DNA of 64,000 nucleotides, from assembly GCA_015680685.1 (NCBI GenBank), contig MNCI01011128.1:1432072-1496071 (forward strand), given 5' to 3'. The notes below the pieces were generated by a model. It was not told the origin of the DNA and did no database searches. It saw only the letters and a list, made by a program, of their open reading frames with translations. The position numbers were made by a program, and so were the translations under genes. The DNA comes from Gnetum montanum (Eukaryota > Streptophyta > Gnetopsida > Gnetales > Gnetaceae). Below, piece after piece: positions 20,793-32,137 of the stretch; the first letter of the stretch is position 1, and every line of letters begins with the position of its first letter.

Positions 20793-21610
20793 AACAACTC
20801 CTCAAGGCATGGTTCATCTATCCAATTGTGGATAGTGAGTGGATTAGCCCACTTGTAATTATGCCAAAGAAAGGTGGCAAGTGGTAGGACTATATTGATT
20901 TCAGGTTGTTGATCATGGTGATGTTCAAAGATCATTTTCCATTGCCATTTGTGGACTAGGTGTTGGACACTATTTTTGAGCATTACTATTATAGCTTTCT
21001 GGATGGTTATAGTGGTTATAACCAAATTCAAATCAAACTATTAGATTAGGCCAAAAAAACATTCACAAGTCCCTTAGGAACTTTTACATATCATAAGATG
21101 TCATTTTGGTCTATGTAATGCCCCTACAACTTTCCAACGTCTCATTTTAAGCATTTTTCAATAGCAAATTGGTAGTAGGATAAAAGTCTTCATGGATGAC
21201 TTCTTCACTTATCGCGCAACATTCGAGCAAGCCTTGGACCACCTAGAGTAAGTGCTTAAAAGATGCATGAAGATCAATCTTCAGCTCAATTAGCAAAAGA
21301 GCCATCTCATGGTCCAGAAGGGCATTGTATTGGGGTAATGGATTTCTCAAGCAAGGATTAAGGTGGACCCTGAAAAGATTCAGGTCATCCAAGGAATAAC
21401 TTGCCAACCAGAAATCATTAAAGATGTTCAATCATTCATTAGACACACTAGCTACTATCAGTAATTGATAGAGAATTTCTCTAAGATTGCGAAATCATTA
21501 GTTGAGCTCACAAAGAAAATGCTCCTTTCATATAAATCAAGGAATGCCAAAAGGCATTTCATTAGCTTAAGAAGAAGCTTGTAGAGACTCCAATTCTTTG
21601 AGCACTTGAT
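20780..21610 (+). pseudogene. Ty3/gypsy reverse transcriptase of fam-2 element
   Basis: Entry KAWFIYPIVDSEWISPLVI and KKGGKW, then IDFRLL, DHFPLPF, FLDGYSGYNQIQI, FTSPLGTFTYHKM. The catalytic FMDDF box (YxDD family) is intact at 21189-21203 in VFMDDFFTYRATFEQALDHL. At least eight stops and shifts lie between these blocks. No other element in the window has RT beyond its first segment. Confidence 0.85.
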
Positions 21611-21990
21611 TGGTAACATCTATTTCACATCATGATGGATGCATCAAACTATGCTTTGAGAGTTGTGCTTATGCAATTGGATGATCAAAAACATCCATAT
21701 TACATTCACTACACAAGCTAAAGCATTATGGATGCACAACTCAATTACACCACAATGGAGAAAGAGCTAATGACTGTGGTGTATGCTTTAGAGAAGTTTA
21801 GGAACTATGTGTTTGAATACAAGGTGTTTGTGCACACTAACCATAGTTTCATTCACTTCCTAATGAATAAACCAATGATGAGTCCCTGTGTCATATTGTC
21901 GCTAGTGATCTTGTAGGGAATTGATCTTATAGTAGTAGAATGAAAAGGGACTAAGAATGTGGTCGCTGATTACTTGTCTTGGTTATGATG
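21611..21990 (+). pseudogene. RNase H domain of fam-2 pol
   Basis: MMDASNYALRVVLMQLDDQK with the first catalytic Asp, then LNYTTMEKELMTVVYALEKF with the catalytic Glu and FEYKVFVHTNH with T/DH-type strand 4. It ends KGTKNVVADYLSWL, the usual NxVADALSR-like tail. One stop lies between the first two blocks. Confidence 0.8.
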
Positions 21991-22079
21991 GAATAACAAA
22001 GAGGATAAGAGCCCACTCTCTAATCAATTTCCTAATGAACTCCTCTTTTTCAGTGCAATAAATGAACAAGTGCCCACTC

Positions 22080-22906
22080 AACCAAAATGGTATGATGGCA
22101 TCTCACTTATCTTCTTATTTAAAAGATGCCAAAAGAGTTAGATCACCAAAAGAAATAATAGTTTCTTCATTAGGCCAAATGCTTCATGGAGATTAATGGA
22201 CATCTTTATAAGGTGTGCATTGATGGCTTAGTTCGTTGGTATGTTCCTGATGTTGACTAATTACACGTTCTCCAAGATGCTCATGAGGGTCCTTGTAGGG
22301 CCACTATGTAGGGAGATGCACAATCATTAAAATCCTGATGGTAAGGTACTAGTGGCCAACACTCTTTAGGGATGTTCACCAATTCATCCACTCTTAAGAA
22401 CACTATCAACAAGATGGTGGGATGACTACTCAAATGGATGGACCTTAGTAATGGATCCAACCATTGGAACCCTTCAACATCTAAGGCATAGACTTCATGG
22501 ATCCCATCACACCCAAATAGAAAGGTGTACATAATAGTTACTGTAAACTATTGTACAAAATGGATAGGAGCAGTAGCCATCACCAACTGTACATCTTCCA
22601 CTATTGGACAATTTATATAATAAAATGTTGTAAACAAGTTTGGAGTGCCACATGCACTAATTTCTAACAATGGTACTCATTCTATAGGTGGTATTTTTCA
22701 CAAGCTCATGCAATGCCTGGGGGTTGAACATAAATTAACAACATCCTACCACCCCCAAGCTAATGGTCAAGCAAAGGTTACTAATAGGGAGATCACTAAA
22801 ATCTTAACAAAAACAATTAGCAAATATAGGAGAGACTGGAGCACAAAACTTAATGAGCCCAAACAAGAAATAGTTAGTCAACATGCAACACCTAAAACCT
22901 TTCCAT
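22080..22906 (+). pseudogene. Integrase of fam-2 element, catalytic residues lost
   Basis: First catalytic Asp kept in GIDFMDPITP near 22490. GVPHALISNNGTHSIGG at 22642 has Asn where the second Asp belongs (22666-22668), and YHPQANGQAKVTNREI has Lys where the Glu belongs (22774-22776). Spacing fits D,D-35-E. Both changes are G-to-A transitions (GAC to AAC, GAG to AAG). The reading frame also breaks near 22530. Confidence 0.83.
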
Positions 22907-23579
22907 GAGTTCAACAAAGACAATGAAATCAACACCTCATCAGATGTACAACCACACTCAATCTTTTGGATCTCCTCCTTTCAACACAATCATGGGAAAG
23001 ATGGTCATTTGTCCTAATCATTAAACTAGCTCTTTAGCTTTTCTATTTTTTTGTTTTACACTTTGTTATTTTTTCAAATTTTTGTTTTACAACATCGTTT
23101 GTGTGTTTTATTTTCTTGAATATTTTATAATTTCTTTTATAATTTTCCTTTATTTTGGTGTAAATTTTTCTCATTTTCTAATAAAATTACCTTGTTGCTA
23201 ATACAACATAGTGATGTTGTAGTTGTTTGCTAATGGTGGTTTATACCTAATTTTTTTTATTACTAATGTATATTTTCTATTTTTGAATTTTGTTTACTGA
23301 TGACTAAGACAAGGTTCTCCTTCATGGAATAGGCAATGAGTCCACATCATCCACCCATCCACCAACTATATGATTTTCTTGGTTTTGAAAATATGAGATC
23401 CTTTTTTCATTAATATAGCTTTAATGAACTTGTGACCTTGGTAGTTTCCAAACTTGGAAAAGATTCAAATGTTTGAAAAGAGTGTGACTTCAAGGGGATT
23501 CAATACTCTTTGTGCCTCCCTAGTTGCTTGAGTGCATGTGTGTTTTCATGGATTTCTTACTATTCCATGTCAACCCTAT
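22907..23579 (+). mobile_element. 3' non-coding region of fam-2 element, left part
   Basis: T-rich, no frame. 23480-23560 matches the reverse of 8260-8330 in the fam-1 element. Element C interrupts it after CCTAT (23575-23579); it resumes at 32138. Confidence 0.65.
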
Positions 23580-25459
23580 TGATGCATAAAATTTGGATGC
23601 ACCAACACCAAGAAAAAAAACTCATTTTAGAAGACTACTGCCTAGGGCTCCTCCCGTATGGGTATGGAAACCCAAAAATAGTATCAACTAGAAAGGGCTA
23701 TGTGGCCTTTTGAAATGAATAAACTAAAAAAAGGAAATCTGAAATTTAAATTAAATAATTATCTTGAATACAATAAGTAACTAAAAGAAATGAATTTTCC
23801 TTGGTCCTGATGCTACCGATTTATCGTTGCCGATGGTATCCACTGCTTAAGTAGGCAGACCACGACCATTGTGAAAGAGGGAGAGAGAGAGAAACAGAGA
23901 GACTACCATAGGGAGGTGCTACCTCTCTCTTAGTCTCTACTATGGTAGTTTCTATTGTCGTGGAGAGAGAGAGAGGGAGATCCTTGCTCTCCACCACCTA
24001 CTTGCCATCTTCAAGAAAAAGGAATGAACCACTATGGACGGGAGAAGACGAGGCCCAATGTTGCTTGCCCCTACCATGCACGTATGCTACACCCGAAAGA
24101 AGCAGAAACTATTTGCCAAAAAAGAAAAAAGAGACCACTGACTGCTACGATTGTATGCATCATGTAGAAGAGAAAAGCCTACTACAGTGCTAAGAGTTGA
24201 CCACTAGCTAATGCCAAGACCAACCCGATAAAGAGCAAAGGTTGTTGGAACCTACCCAGCCCAACAACTATCTACAATGTGTTTCCGCTATTGTCTCCTT
24301 TCCTATAATCTGCAAAATAAAAGAAAAGAAAGAAGGAAATTATTGGCTGTTGGAGAGGAAGCAGGCACCCTCACTCCCTAGGAGATCACCACCCCCCCCC
24401 NCCCCCCCCCCCCTCGCTCCATCATAGTGGGCATTTCTATCTTTTATACTTGTTCTTGAGTAACTGCCATCACCAAAATGTTTGCCACCTCTCCACATAA
24501 TGCCCACTCTCTTCACTTTCATAACCATGAATGGCCACCATCCACCACCCCATGTTCCCTACTTCAAAAACTTCTTTATTCAATTTCTTGTACCAAAAGC
24601 TAAGATTGTAGATTTTGGTTTACTGAAGTTACTCTCTGACACCCAATCTCAAATTCTCACTAGAAATGCTAGTACCTGGTAAAAAAATCAGGATCAAAAT
24701 AATGATTTAATAAAAAAAGTAATTAAATTATGCTAACAATAGATAAAATATTTTTCTTGTGATTATAATCATTATTATTTTATCAGTGGATACATGGCAT
24801 TGGAGTATGCAATGCAAGGACAATTATCCATAAAAGGCATATGTTTATAGTTTTGATATTCTCCTTATGAAAATAATTTGTAGAAGAAATAACAATGACA
24901 TTAACTCATTCAATAGGGAAAGTATTCTAGTAGAGGTAAACTCAGCTCTTTAGATCTAAAGCCTACAATAGATAGACACTGTTACTATTAAATTTTAATT
25001 TGGACTTTAATACATACTGACTTATCGAAAATATTTGTGTTATTTTAAAAAATTTTATGTCATACATGGAGATCATTTTAGGAGGACAACATTTTTGATA
25101 GAGTTGATACAAGCATTAAATTGAATTGTCTTGAAGAACCAGTAATGAGGTTCATGCATGTTGCACTTGTATACACACAAGAAAATGCAAGGTTATGACT
25201 ACCAATGTCAAGAGTGTTGTGTATGCTTTTCGATGCCTCTGTCACTTTACCATGTCCAACTATGCCTGCATTTGTGAATTTTAGCGATGACTCTACAAGC
25301 CAAACGTGCATATGCTATCTCATGTCTTCTTCTTTTTTTCTTGTTCTTTCTTTTTTTGGTTTGTTTTGTGTATTTTATTTTATTTTCAAATTTTATTTGA
25401 GAATTTCAATTTTATATTTTAAGAAAATGATTAACATAAATTTTAATATTATTTTAACA
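23580..25459 (-). repeat. 3' LTR of element C
   Basis: 1880 bases. Minus-strand start TGTTAAAATAATATT after a purine-rich tract (GAGAGGATTGGGAATGCGA). Contains a GA-rich stretch at 23876-23903, a C-tract with one ambiguous base (24401) and a receptor-kinase fragment on the opposite strand. Unusually long and gene-bearing for a plant LTR. Confidence 0.72.
24590..25320 (+). pseudogene. Captured receptor-like kinase fragment with introns, copy 1
   Basis: Exon blocks: 24590-24678 (KAKIVDFGLLKLLSDTQS, holding the DFG motif), 24787-24935 (GYMALEYAMQGQLSIKG, the APE-region motif with P to L, then NNNDINSFNRESILVE) and 25064-25320 (EDNIFDRVDTSIKLNCLEEP, VMRFMHVALVYTQENARL, MSRVLCMLFDASVTLP). These are subdomains VII to XI of a plant receptor-like or cysteine-rich RLK. 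Two introns remain: 24679-24786 (GT..AG) and 24936-25063, where the acceptor AG has become AT. The catalytic HRD loop, ATP site and N-terminal half are missing, and there are stops. Captured at DNA level, not by retroposition, because introns remain. Confidence 0.82.
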
Positions 25460-26489
25460 TCGCATTCCCAATCCTCTCACAAGGTAAAAGTCAATAGCTA
25501 CATGGACTATTTTGAGCATAACGTCCATACTAAACTTAATGAGGAGGATAGGCTCATGTTAGATCGTGGCTAACCACAACTTTCGAATTTTTCCTTAGTA
25601 TTCTCTTGTTTGTTTTTTTTTTCTTTTCTTGAAAAGGGAGAATGAAGACTAGGGTAAGGATTGCTGCCAGACCCCATCACACTCAAGAACTTATTACACT
25701 ACCAATGAACACGACCCTCATTTTTTTCCTTTTTTTTTTGGAGGAAACTTTGCTCATGGTGTACTTCATTCTTAAGGCAGGAATTCCAACACAAGTTTGG
25801 TCAGTTTGGTTGATTAGCTACACTACCAAAGAACATGGTCCTTTTGGAACTTTTCCCATGGTGCAGTTCAACCCTCATGCATGTGCCTTTAATTACAATT
25901 TGATAGCATGATAGCAAGTGTCCTGGGTGGCTAAGGGTTCTCAAGTGGAGACAAACACACTTCACCCCGTTGTTCATAGGGTAGCCATGAATCATCACAC
26001 CTGAGGGCTAGGGCTTATGAGAGGGAAAATGGGGTTTTCCAAGGTCGCCTAGTGATTATGACTAACCATTCTCCAACATCACCTATCCTACACTCACATG
26101 ATCATGATGATTACATGATAAGTCAGCACAAATCTCATGCTCCATAATCCGACATAATTAAAGAAACTAAAACCTTGAAAAAGACTGGGAAGAATCAAAA
26201 CATTATTGAAATATATAAAATAATGAAGCCTTCATGTAATAATAATAAGAAATATTATATAAAGCATTACTAACATTATTTTTCAATGGTGCTCTAATGA
26301 CCCAATGCCTAATAACTCGAAAGACTATAATGATTATTAAAATCATATGAAAAGAAAAATCAAAACAAATCCAATATGCTAAGAAAGAGATGCAAAGAAA
26401 ATGCAAAGGAAACATGCAAAATGCAACTATATACAAATGACATGCATGGTGAAGGGAAAGAAAAACATGCAACTAAGGATCTACCAAGT
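25460..26489 (-). mobile_element. 3' internal non-coding region of element C
   Basis: No domain recognised. Contains a purine tract next to the LTR on the reverse strand and AT-rich filler. Confidence 0.5.
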
Positions 26490-26710
26490 ATCCACATGGG
26501 GCACCTGAGTAGAAATGCTTCAGATGAAATGCAACAAAATTTCTATGTAACTTATGTCCTTGCATGTCAGCAATTTCGTAAACATTGGGGCCAATGACAT
26601 CTTTATCTCAGAATGGGCTTGACCACATAGGAGAGAACCTACTTTGAAGATTTTCTTGGTCAAATGTTGTACCACTTTTTGGGAGTAGATCTGCTATCTT
26701 AAAGACTTCA
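26490..26710 (-). pseudogene. Integrase C-terminal tail of element C
   Basis: Reverse strand reads SPMWSSPF, a stop, DKDVIGPNVYEIADMQGHKL and HRNFVAFHLK. This is the W-x-GPF...A-x-L-x-DM-x-G...N-x-x-LK end of gypsy polyproteins. It follows an RT N-terminal piece with only about 130 bases between, so RT core, RNase H and integrase core are deleted. Confidence 0.6.
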
Positions 26711-26839
26711 CCAACATACTTCTTGTCAAGACATCCTTTAGTAATTTCTCGATAATTATGATTATGAAAATTAAGACATAATCTTAACTTGTTTTTTCAT
26801 TTTCTATTAGGCACTAAATTTGGATGTTTCATAAGATGA

Positions 26840-27896
26840 ATAATTTTAGATTCCACAAGTTTATCAAGTTCATCTTTCATTTAAGTTTCAATCTTGGGTT
26901 TCATAAGTCTAAGTTTTGATGAGTCATTGAATATAGCCTCTCTAGAAACATGTTCAATGGATATGTCATCAAGATTTGGCACACCTTCTAATGTTTTAAT
27001 GGTTGGGATCTCATTTATATCTTTGTGCTCCCTTAAAGGTGGTAGGTCACTCAAAAGAAATCCCTTTCCATTATGTTGATGAGGAGGCAAAGTATCTTCA
27101 TAGATTTCTTCCATTTTCTAGAAGTTTGATAGGGTTGGGTGGAATCTATATGAGGAAAAGGATTTGTTTTTGTAATTTCACTCACGTGATCATCTATAAC
27201 ATGTTCACCACACTCAACCTCAATAACTCCAACATAAAGGCAAGTGTTTTGATTTTCCAAAGAGTGATTTTGATTATCTAAGGTTGTAGCTACTTGCTTG
27301 TAAAAAGGCTCTCTTGGTATGACCATGTATTCAGATTTTCCTTTGATAGGGATTAATAGTTCTGAGAAATCTGACCTAAAGAAGCCTCTAAACTTGGCTC
27401 TGAAAGTCCTAAATAAGAGCACACCATGAGTGGGTGACATGTGAACTACTAGGATATCTGTGTAACATGTAAATGTAGGGTATTTTCTAAGTTACACCTT
27501 CACTCCTTTCAAGGATCCTACTACAAGTACATTAGACCCATCGATTTGTAGTACACTTTTGGTTTGTGGTATCATTTGTGTTCCTAAAGTATTACATACC
27601 TCAAGTGGCATGACACTAATGGTTGCTCTAGAATCCATCAAACAATTATGAACGTTCTTTCCTAAAATAATTAGAGTTGTTAGGAAAGGAGGTTGCTCTT
27701 TCTTATTCATCATGGAATTGTTTACATTGTGTACTGATAGCACATTAGGACTTTTTGCAAAGTGAACTTGCCTTTTGAGGATTGGGAACTTTTCTTTTTC
27801 AATTTTAGGTGGATGAACTACATTTTGAATCACCTCTTTCATTTCATTAAAGTGTAAAAGGTCATACATTGAAATGTTAGCTTTGATTTTCTTCAA
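26840..27896 (-). pseudogene. Protease and start of RT, element C
   Basis: Protease: CLMDSRATISVMPLEVCNTL (DSG changed to DSR), then LQIDGSNVLVVGSLKGVKV. Next, after a stop, THGVLLFRTFRAKFRGFF and DFSELLIPIKGKSEYMVI, the usual post-protease segment of Ty3/gypsy elements. RT entry near 26840-26890: MKDELDKLVESKIIHLMKHP, NLVPNRK. Several stops. This pol differs in sequence from the fam-1/2/3 pol. Confidence 0.72.
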
Positions 27897-28689
27897 ATCC
27901 TCAACTAGATCATAAGTCTTGTGTTCATCTTTGGCTTCTTGTTGAGGTGGAGTTCTTCTAAGTATAGAAGGTGGATTTGGTTGTTGTGGGTTGTTTGTTT
28001 AGGATGACCAAGTCTAAGTATTTGTGTTACTTTGACTAGGAGCTCTTCATTTTGGAGGATTATAAGAATCATTCCTAGTTTGTTGTTATGGGTTGTTCAT
28101 AATGTTAGTAAGTCTATGATAGCAAGCGTTATGCGGGTTGGGATCGCTTATCATAAATTGCTCCAATGAACCATAACTTGCTCCAATGAAGAAACCTCTT
28201 TGTTTTTTGTTTTATGAGCTACATTAAGAACCATAACAAGGGGCTTCCCATTTGTTGACCTTAGGTGTTGTTGCCATACAATGCTAAAAATTGTGAACAA
28301 GTCTTCTCGAAATGTTGCCTACTGTTATGGAGGAGACAATAATCGTCATTGATTGATGCACTAGGCTTCTCAAACTGTATTGTTCTTTAATTCAACTACT
28401 TCATTTGACAGTTTCTGTAGTGAAGTTAATATCTGGGTCATTTGATCTTGAGTTTGAGTTGTAGGTCCAACAGGGTTGGATATCCCATTTGGTTTTTCGA
28501 TTGATTGGATTAAGGCCTTCGATTGGTTATCATTCAAACTAGTGTTGAATGGTAGGAATGAAGAAGATGTCAGGTCTTGAAAGTAATTGTTTGTAGGTTG
28601 ACTCATTTGCAGAGATGTGGGAGTTTGGAATAGAGTACTGGCCATTGGAAAAGTTGGTAGAGGTAGAAGATGAGATTACATAGGATTAC
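27897..28689 (-). pseudogene. Gag fragment of element C
   Basis: A 91-codon open piece (28370-28645) is Ser, Thr, Gln and Asn rich and ends LTSLQKLSNEVVELKN, a probable coiled coil. It is followed by broken frames to the protease. It is identified as gag by position between primer site and protease; no knuckle is clear. The solo LTR at 28690 interrupts it. Confidence 0.5.
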
Positions 28690-29486
28690 TGATGAGCCAT
28701 GATATTGCGTCATCCCCTGTGATATCGCGTACGCGATATCGCAGCCCGTCGCCAGTTTTATAAATAAGAGGTGGCTTTCCCTTGTTCACTCATCTAGAGT
28801 TATACCCTTAGCCAAACTATAGCAGTTTTACCATTCCAGAGTTAGAATAATTTCCATGTGCCCGCAGTAGGAGTCTCAAAGTGAACAGATCTTTATTTGA
28901 GCAAATTGTACCTAAGCACACATTTGTGTAGGAAAATAAAGATGAACTTTCTGATAAACCTTGCAGCATGTGGACTAAGCTAAATAGGATTTAATTACTG
29001 TCAAATGTGTAAATGCTTTCTTAGATAATTAATCTCTCTCAACCCTTGACTCTCCTAGTTAAGTGCATTTAGTACGACCGCTTCGAGCACATGTGTAACG
29101 CTTGGTAACCTAGTAATGAGTAGTGTTTGGTAATCCCAGTACCGTTGCACTAGTTCAGGGTGTGTGAGGAAAGTGGGAATGAATACTGATGCTAGGATAA
29201 TTAAAGCTTAGTTAGTGAATAGTTAATGGAAATTAGTTATTTAGTTCTCTTCCCCTTTCCCTCTTAGCATAGGCGTTAAAAAGATAAAAGTTATAAAAAT
29301 CACATGCCTCAAACTTACTTAACCATACAACCGTGACAATACAAGTAAGTTTGGGAGGATAACGATTGGTTAACCTTAAGTGTTCCATTAGGGCGCGTAA
29401 GCACTTAGTCCTTGGAGTTCGACTAGATCGTGCATGAGACGCTCGTATTTGTATAGTTGAGTATAGGGGTACCTCGCCACTCATCA
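28690..29486 (+). repeat. Solo LTR, fam-1, with perfect TSD
   Basis: 797 bases, TGATGAGCCATG to CACTCATCA, flanked by ATTAC on both sides (28685-28689 and 29487-29491). U3 has a perfect 20-base palindrome GATATCGCGTACGCGATATC at 28721-28740, 18 bases before the TATA box TATAAATA (28759-28766). It is the only complete fam-1 LTR here and results from LTR-LTR recombination. Youngest layer of the nest: it lies inside element C, which lies inside the fam-2 element. Confidence 0.93.
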
Positions 29487-30192
29487 ATTACTAACGCTCA
29501 TCATCTCGAACTAGGTTTGAATGCTATTCATAAGGGTAATTTGTTCTAACTCCACAACTTTAGCCATCATTCCCTATATTTCTGTTATGTTAGGGTAAGA
29601 TTTGATGGCATAGGCAAAGAATGGGTCGATGATAGAGAGGGAAAAATTGAGGATACCATCAAGTTGCAGATGCATCTCATTAGGCACATAGGAAAGTTGA
29701 TGGAGAAATCTTAAGTTATAGTCCATGAAATTTTCTCCAAGTAGCTTTATTCAAGTAGTTCTGTTGATTACTCCAAGTAATTTTCTCCAAGAAGGTCTGG
29801 GGATTTAAAAATGAAACTGAAATAGAACGATAAAACTGAAAATAGGTGACCGTTAATTGGAACCAGTATCAGAAATGGGCCACTAAATGTTTGGGTAATT
29901 GAAACTAGAAAATAAAAGATTACAAGGACTAAAAAATAGAAATTTAATTGAAACTGAATAGTAACTAAAAATAAATGATTATCACCAAGAGAGAAAACTA
30001 CAATAGGAAATTTAAAGTTCAAAGAAACTGCAATAGTAAAAAAAGTGGAGATTGAGAAACAATAAAATAGATGACTGAGGACAAAAATAGGGAAAATGAA
30101 ATTTTCGAGAAATGGAAATAGAACAAGAATAGGGAAAAGAACAGATAATTTATATTTTTGAAAATAGAAATGAAAAATAAAAGTTGAAAAAT
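29487..30192 (-). mobile_element. 5' leader and gag start of element C
   Basis: Continues the gag region beyond the solo LTR. A reverse-strand segment near 29500-29720 is gag-like but broken. From 29770 to 30190 the sequence is A-rich leader with no domain. Confidence 0.45.
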
Positions 30193-30212
30193 AGTCCTCC
30201 TTCTAGCACCAA
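30193..30212 (-). promoter_or_regulatory. Candidate primer-binding site of element C
   Basis: Reverse strand TGGTGCTAGAAGGAGG, nine bases from the LTR end. It starts TGG as any tRNA 3' end complement must. The tRNA is not identified. Confidence 0.5.
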
Positions 30213-30599
30213 AAAGGTGTTGATGCATAAAATTTGGACACACCAACACTAAAAAAAAACTCATTTTAGGGGACTATTGCTTAGGGCACCTCCACTATGG
30301 GTACAGAAACCCAAAAATAGTCTCAATTGGAAAGGGCTACGTGGCCTTTTAAAATCAGTAAGCTAAAAAAAAGAAATCTGGAATTTAAATTAAATGATTA
30401 TCTTGAATATAATAAGTAACTAAAAGAAATGAATTTTCCCTAGTCCTCTGATGATACCAATCTATCGTTGTCGATGGTGTCCATTCCTTGGGTAGGAAGA
30501 CCATGACCATTGTGAAAGAGGGAGAGAGAGAGAAAGAGAGAGACTGCCACGAGGAGGTGCTACCTCTCTCTTGGTCTCTGCTACGATAATTTCTACTAT

Positions 30600-30603
<4 letters not shown>

Positions 30604-30639
<36 letters not shown>
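30604..30639. repeat. (GA)18 microsatellite
   Basis: About 18 uninterrupted GA units within the 5' LTR of element C. The other LTR has only short GA runs at 23876-23903 and 23963-23974, so the array expanded after insertion. Confidence 0.95.
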
Positions 30640-30642
<3 letters not shown>

Positions 30643-31260
30643 CTACTATTTGCCACTTGCCTACCATCTTTAGAGAAAAGGAACGAACCGCTGCGAGTGG
30701 GTGAAAAGGAGGCCCAATGTCACCTACCTTTGCTGTGCATGCACGCTATGCCCCAAAGAAATAGAAACTATCTGCCAAGAAAAAAAGGAAAGAGACCACT
30801 GCCTACTATGGTCACGTGCATCGTGTGGAAGAGAAAATTCTGCCGCATTGCTGAGAGTTGACCATTGGCTGATGCTAAAGCCAACCCTACAGAGAGAGAA
30901 GGTTGTCAAATCTTGCCTAGCCTAGAAACTACCTACAGCAAGTCTCCGCTACTACTCGTATGGATCAAAGCTACTGTCTCCTATCCCATAGTCTACAAAA
31001 TAAAATAAAAGAATGGAAGAGACCATTGGCTATTGGAGAGGAAGTAGGCACCCTCACTCCCTGGGAGCATCCCCCCTCCCCCCCACCCCCTCCATCATAG
31101 TGGGTGTTTCTATCTTTTATAGCCGTTGTTGAGTAACTGCTACCACCAAAATGTTTGCCACCTCTCCATGTAATGCCCACTCTCTCCACTTTCACAACCA
31201 TGAATGGCCACCATTCACCACCCCATGTTCCCTACTTCAAAAACTTCTTCATTCAATTTC

Positions 31261-31975
31261 TTGCACCAAAAGCTAAGATTGCAGATTTTGGTTTAGTGAA
31301 GTTACTCTCTAACACCCAATCTCGGATTCTTACCAGAAATGCTGATACCTAGTAAAAAAATCAAGATCAAAATAATGATTTAATTAAAAAAGTAATTAAA
31401 TTATGCTAACAATTGATAGAATATTTTTCTTCTAATTATAGTCATTATTCTTTTATCAGTGGATACATGGAACCAAAGTATGCAATGCAAGGACAATTAT
31501 CCATAAAAGGCAAATGTCTATAGTTTTGGTATTCTCCTTATGAAAATAATTTACAATGGAAATAACAATGACATTGACTCATTCAATGGGGAAAGTATTC
31601 TAGCATAGGTAAACTCAACTCTTTAGATCTAAAGCCTGCAATAGACACTGTTACTGTTACATTTTAATTTGAACTTTAATACAGATTGAATTACCAAAAA
31701 TATTTGTGCTATTTTTAAAATTTTTATGTCAGACATGAAGATTATTCAATAGGGTGACATTTTTGATATAGTTGATGCAAGCATTAAATTGAATTATCTT
31801 GAAGAACAAGTAATGAGGTTCATGCATGTTGCACTTATATGCACGTAAGCAAATGTAGGATTATGACCACTAATGTCAAGAGTGTTGTGTATACTTTCCG
31901 ATGCCTCTGTCACTTTGCCATATCCAAGTATGCCTGCATTTGTGAATTTTAGTAGTAACTCTATAGGCCAAATGT
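31261..31975 (+). pseudogene. Captured receptor-like kinase fragment with introns, copy 2
   Basis: Same three exon blocks: 31261-31351 (KAKIADFGLVKLLSNTQS), 31460-31608 (YMEPKYAMQGQLSIKG, NNDIDSFNGESIL) and 31733-31975 (EEQVMRFMHVALICT-like, then MSRVLCILSDASVTLPYPSM). The intron at 31352-31459 ends TATCAG and the second at 31609-31732 ends GTCAG, better preserved than in copy 1. The DFG motif is intact; stops and a frameshift in exon block 3 disable it. It corrects copy 1 at several codons (IADFG for IVDFG), so the parent kinase can be inferred by comparing the two. Confidence 0.82.
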
Positions 31976-32137
31976 GCATATGCTATCTCATGTCTTCTTT
32001 TTCTTTTCTTGTTCTTTCTTTTTTGTTTTGTTTTGTTTATTTTATTTTATTTTATATTTTTATTTGAGAATTTCAATTTTCTATTTTAAGAAAATGATTA
32101 ACATAAATTTTAATATTGTTGATGAATAATTGCCTAT

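Larger units (their letters stand above)
23580..32132 (-). mobile_element. Element C: LTR retrotransposon with RLK-bearing LTRs
   Basis: Two direct repeats (23580-25459 and 30221-32132), both TGATGCATAAAATTTGGA at the left, flank a minus-strand gag-protease-RT/IN remnant. CCTAT lies on both sides (23575-23579 and 32133-32137), and the fam-2 sequence resumes correctly after it. Left repeats end in AACA, an LTR start in reverse; the right terminus has diverged over the last 15-20 bases. Most of RT, RNase H and integrase are missing. Confidence 0.75.
30221..32132 (-). repeat. 5' LTR of element C
   Basis: About 1912 bases, matching 23580-25459 along its length including the kinase fragment. Its minus-strand start has diverged from the other copy. 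Confidence 0.72.

Noticed and set aside
25205-25573. Independent 122-codon gene
   Set aside because: Its first half is the last exon block of the captured kinase; the rest is Phe/Leu-rich read-through into T-rich DNA.
30462-30656. Ser-Leu repeat protein on the minus strand
   Set aside because: Produced by reading the (GA)18 microsatellite; not a gene.
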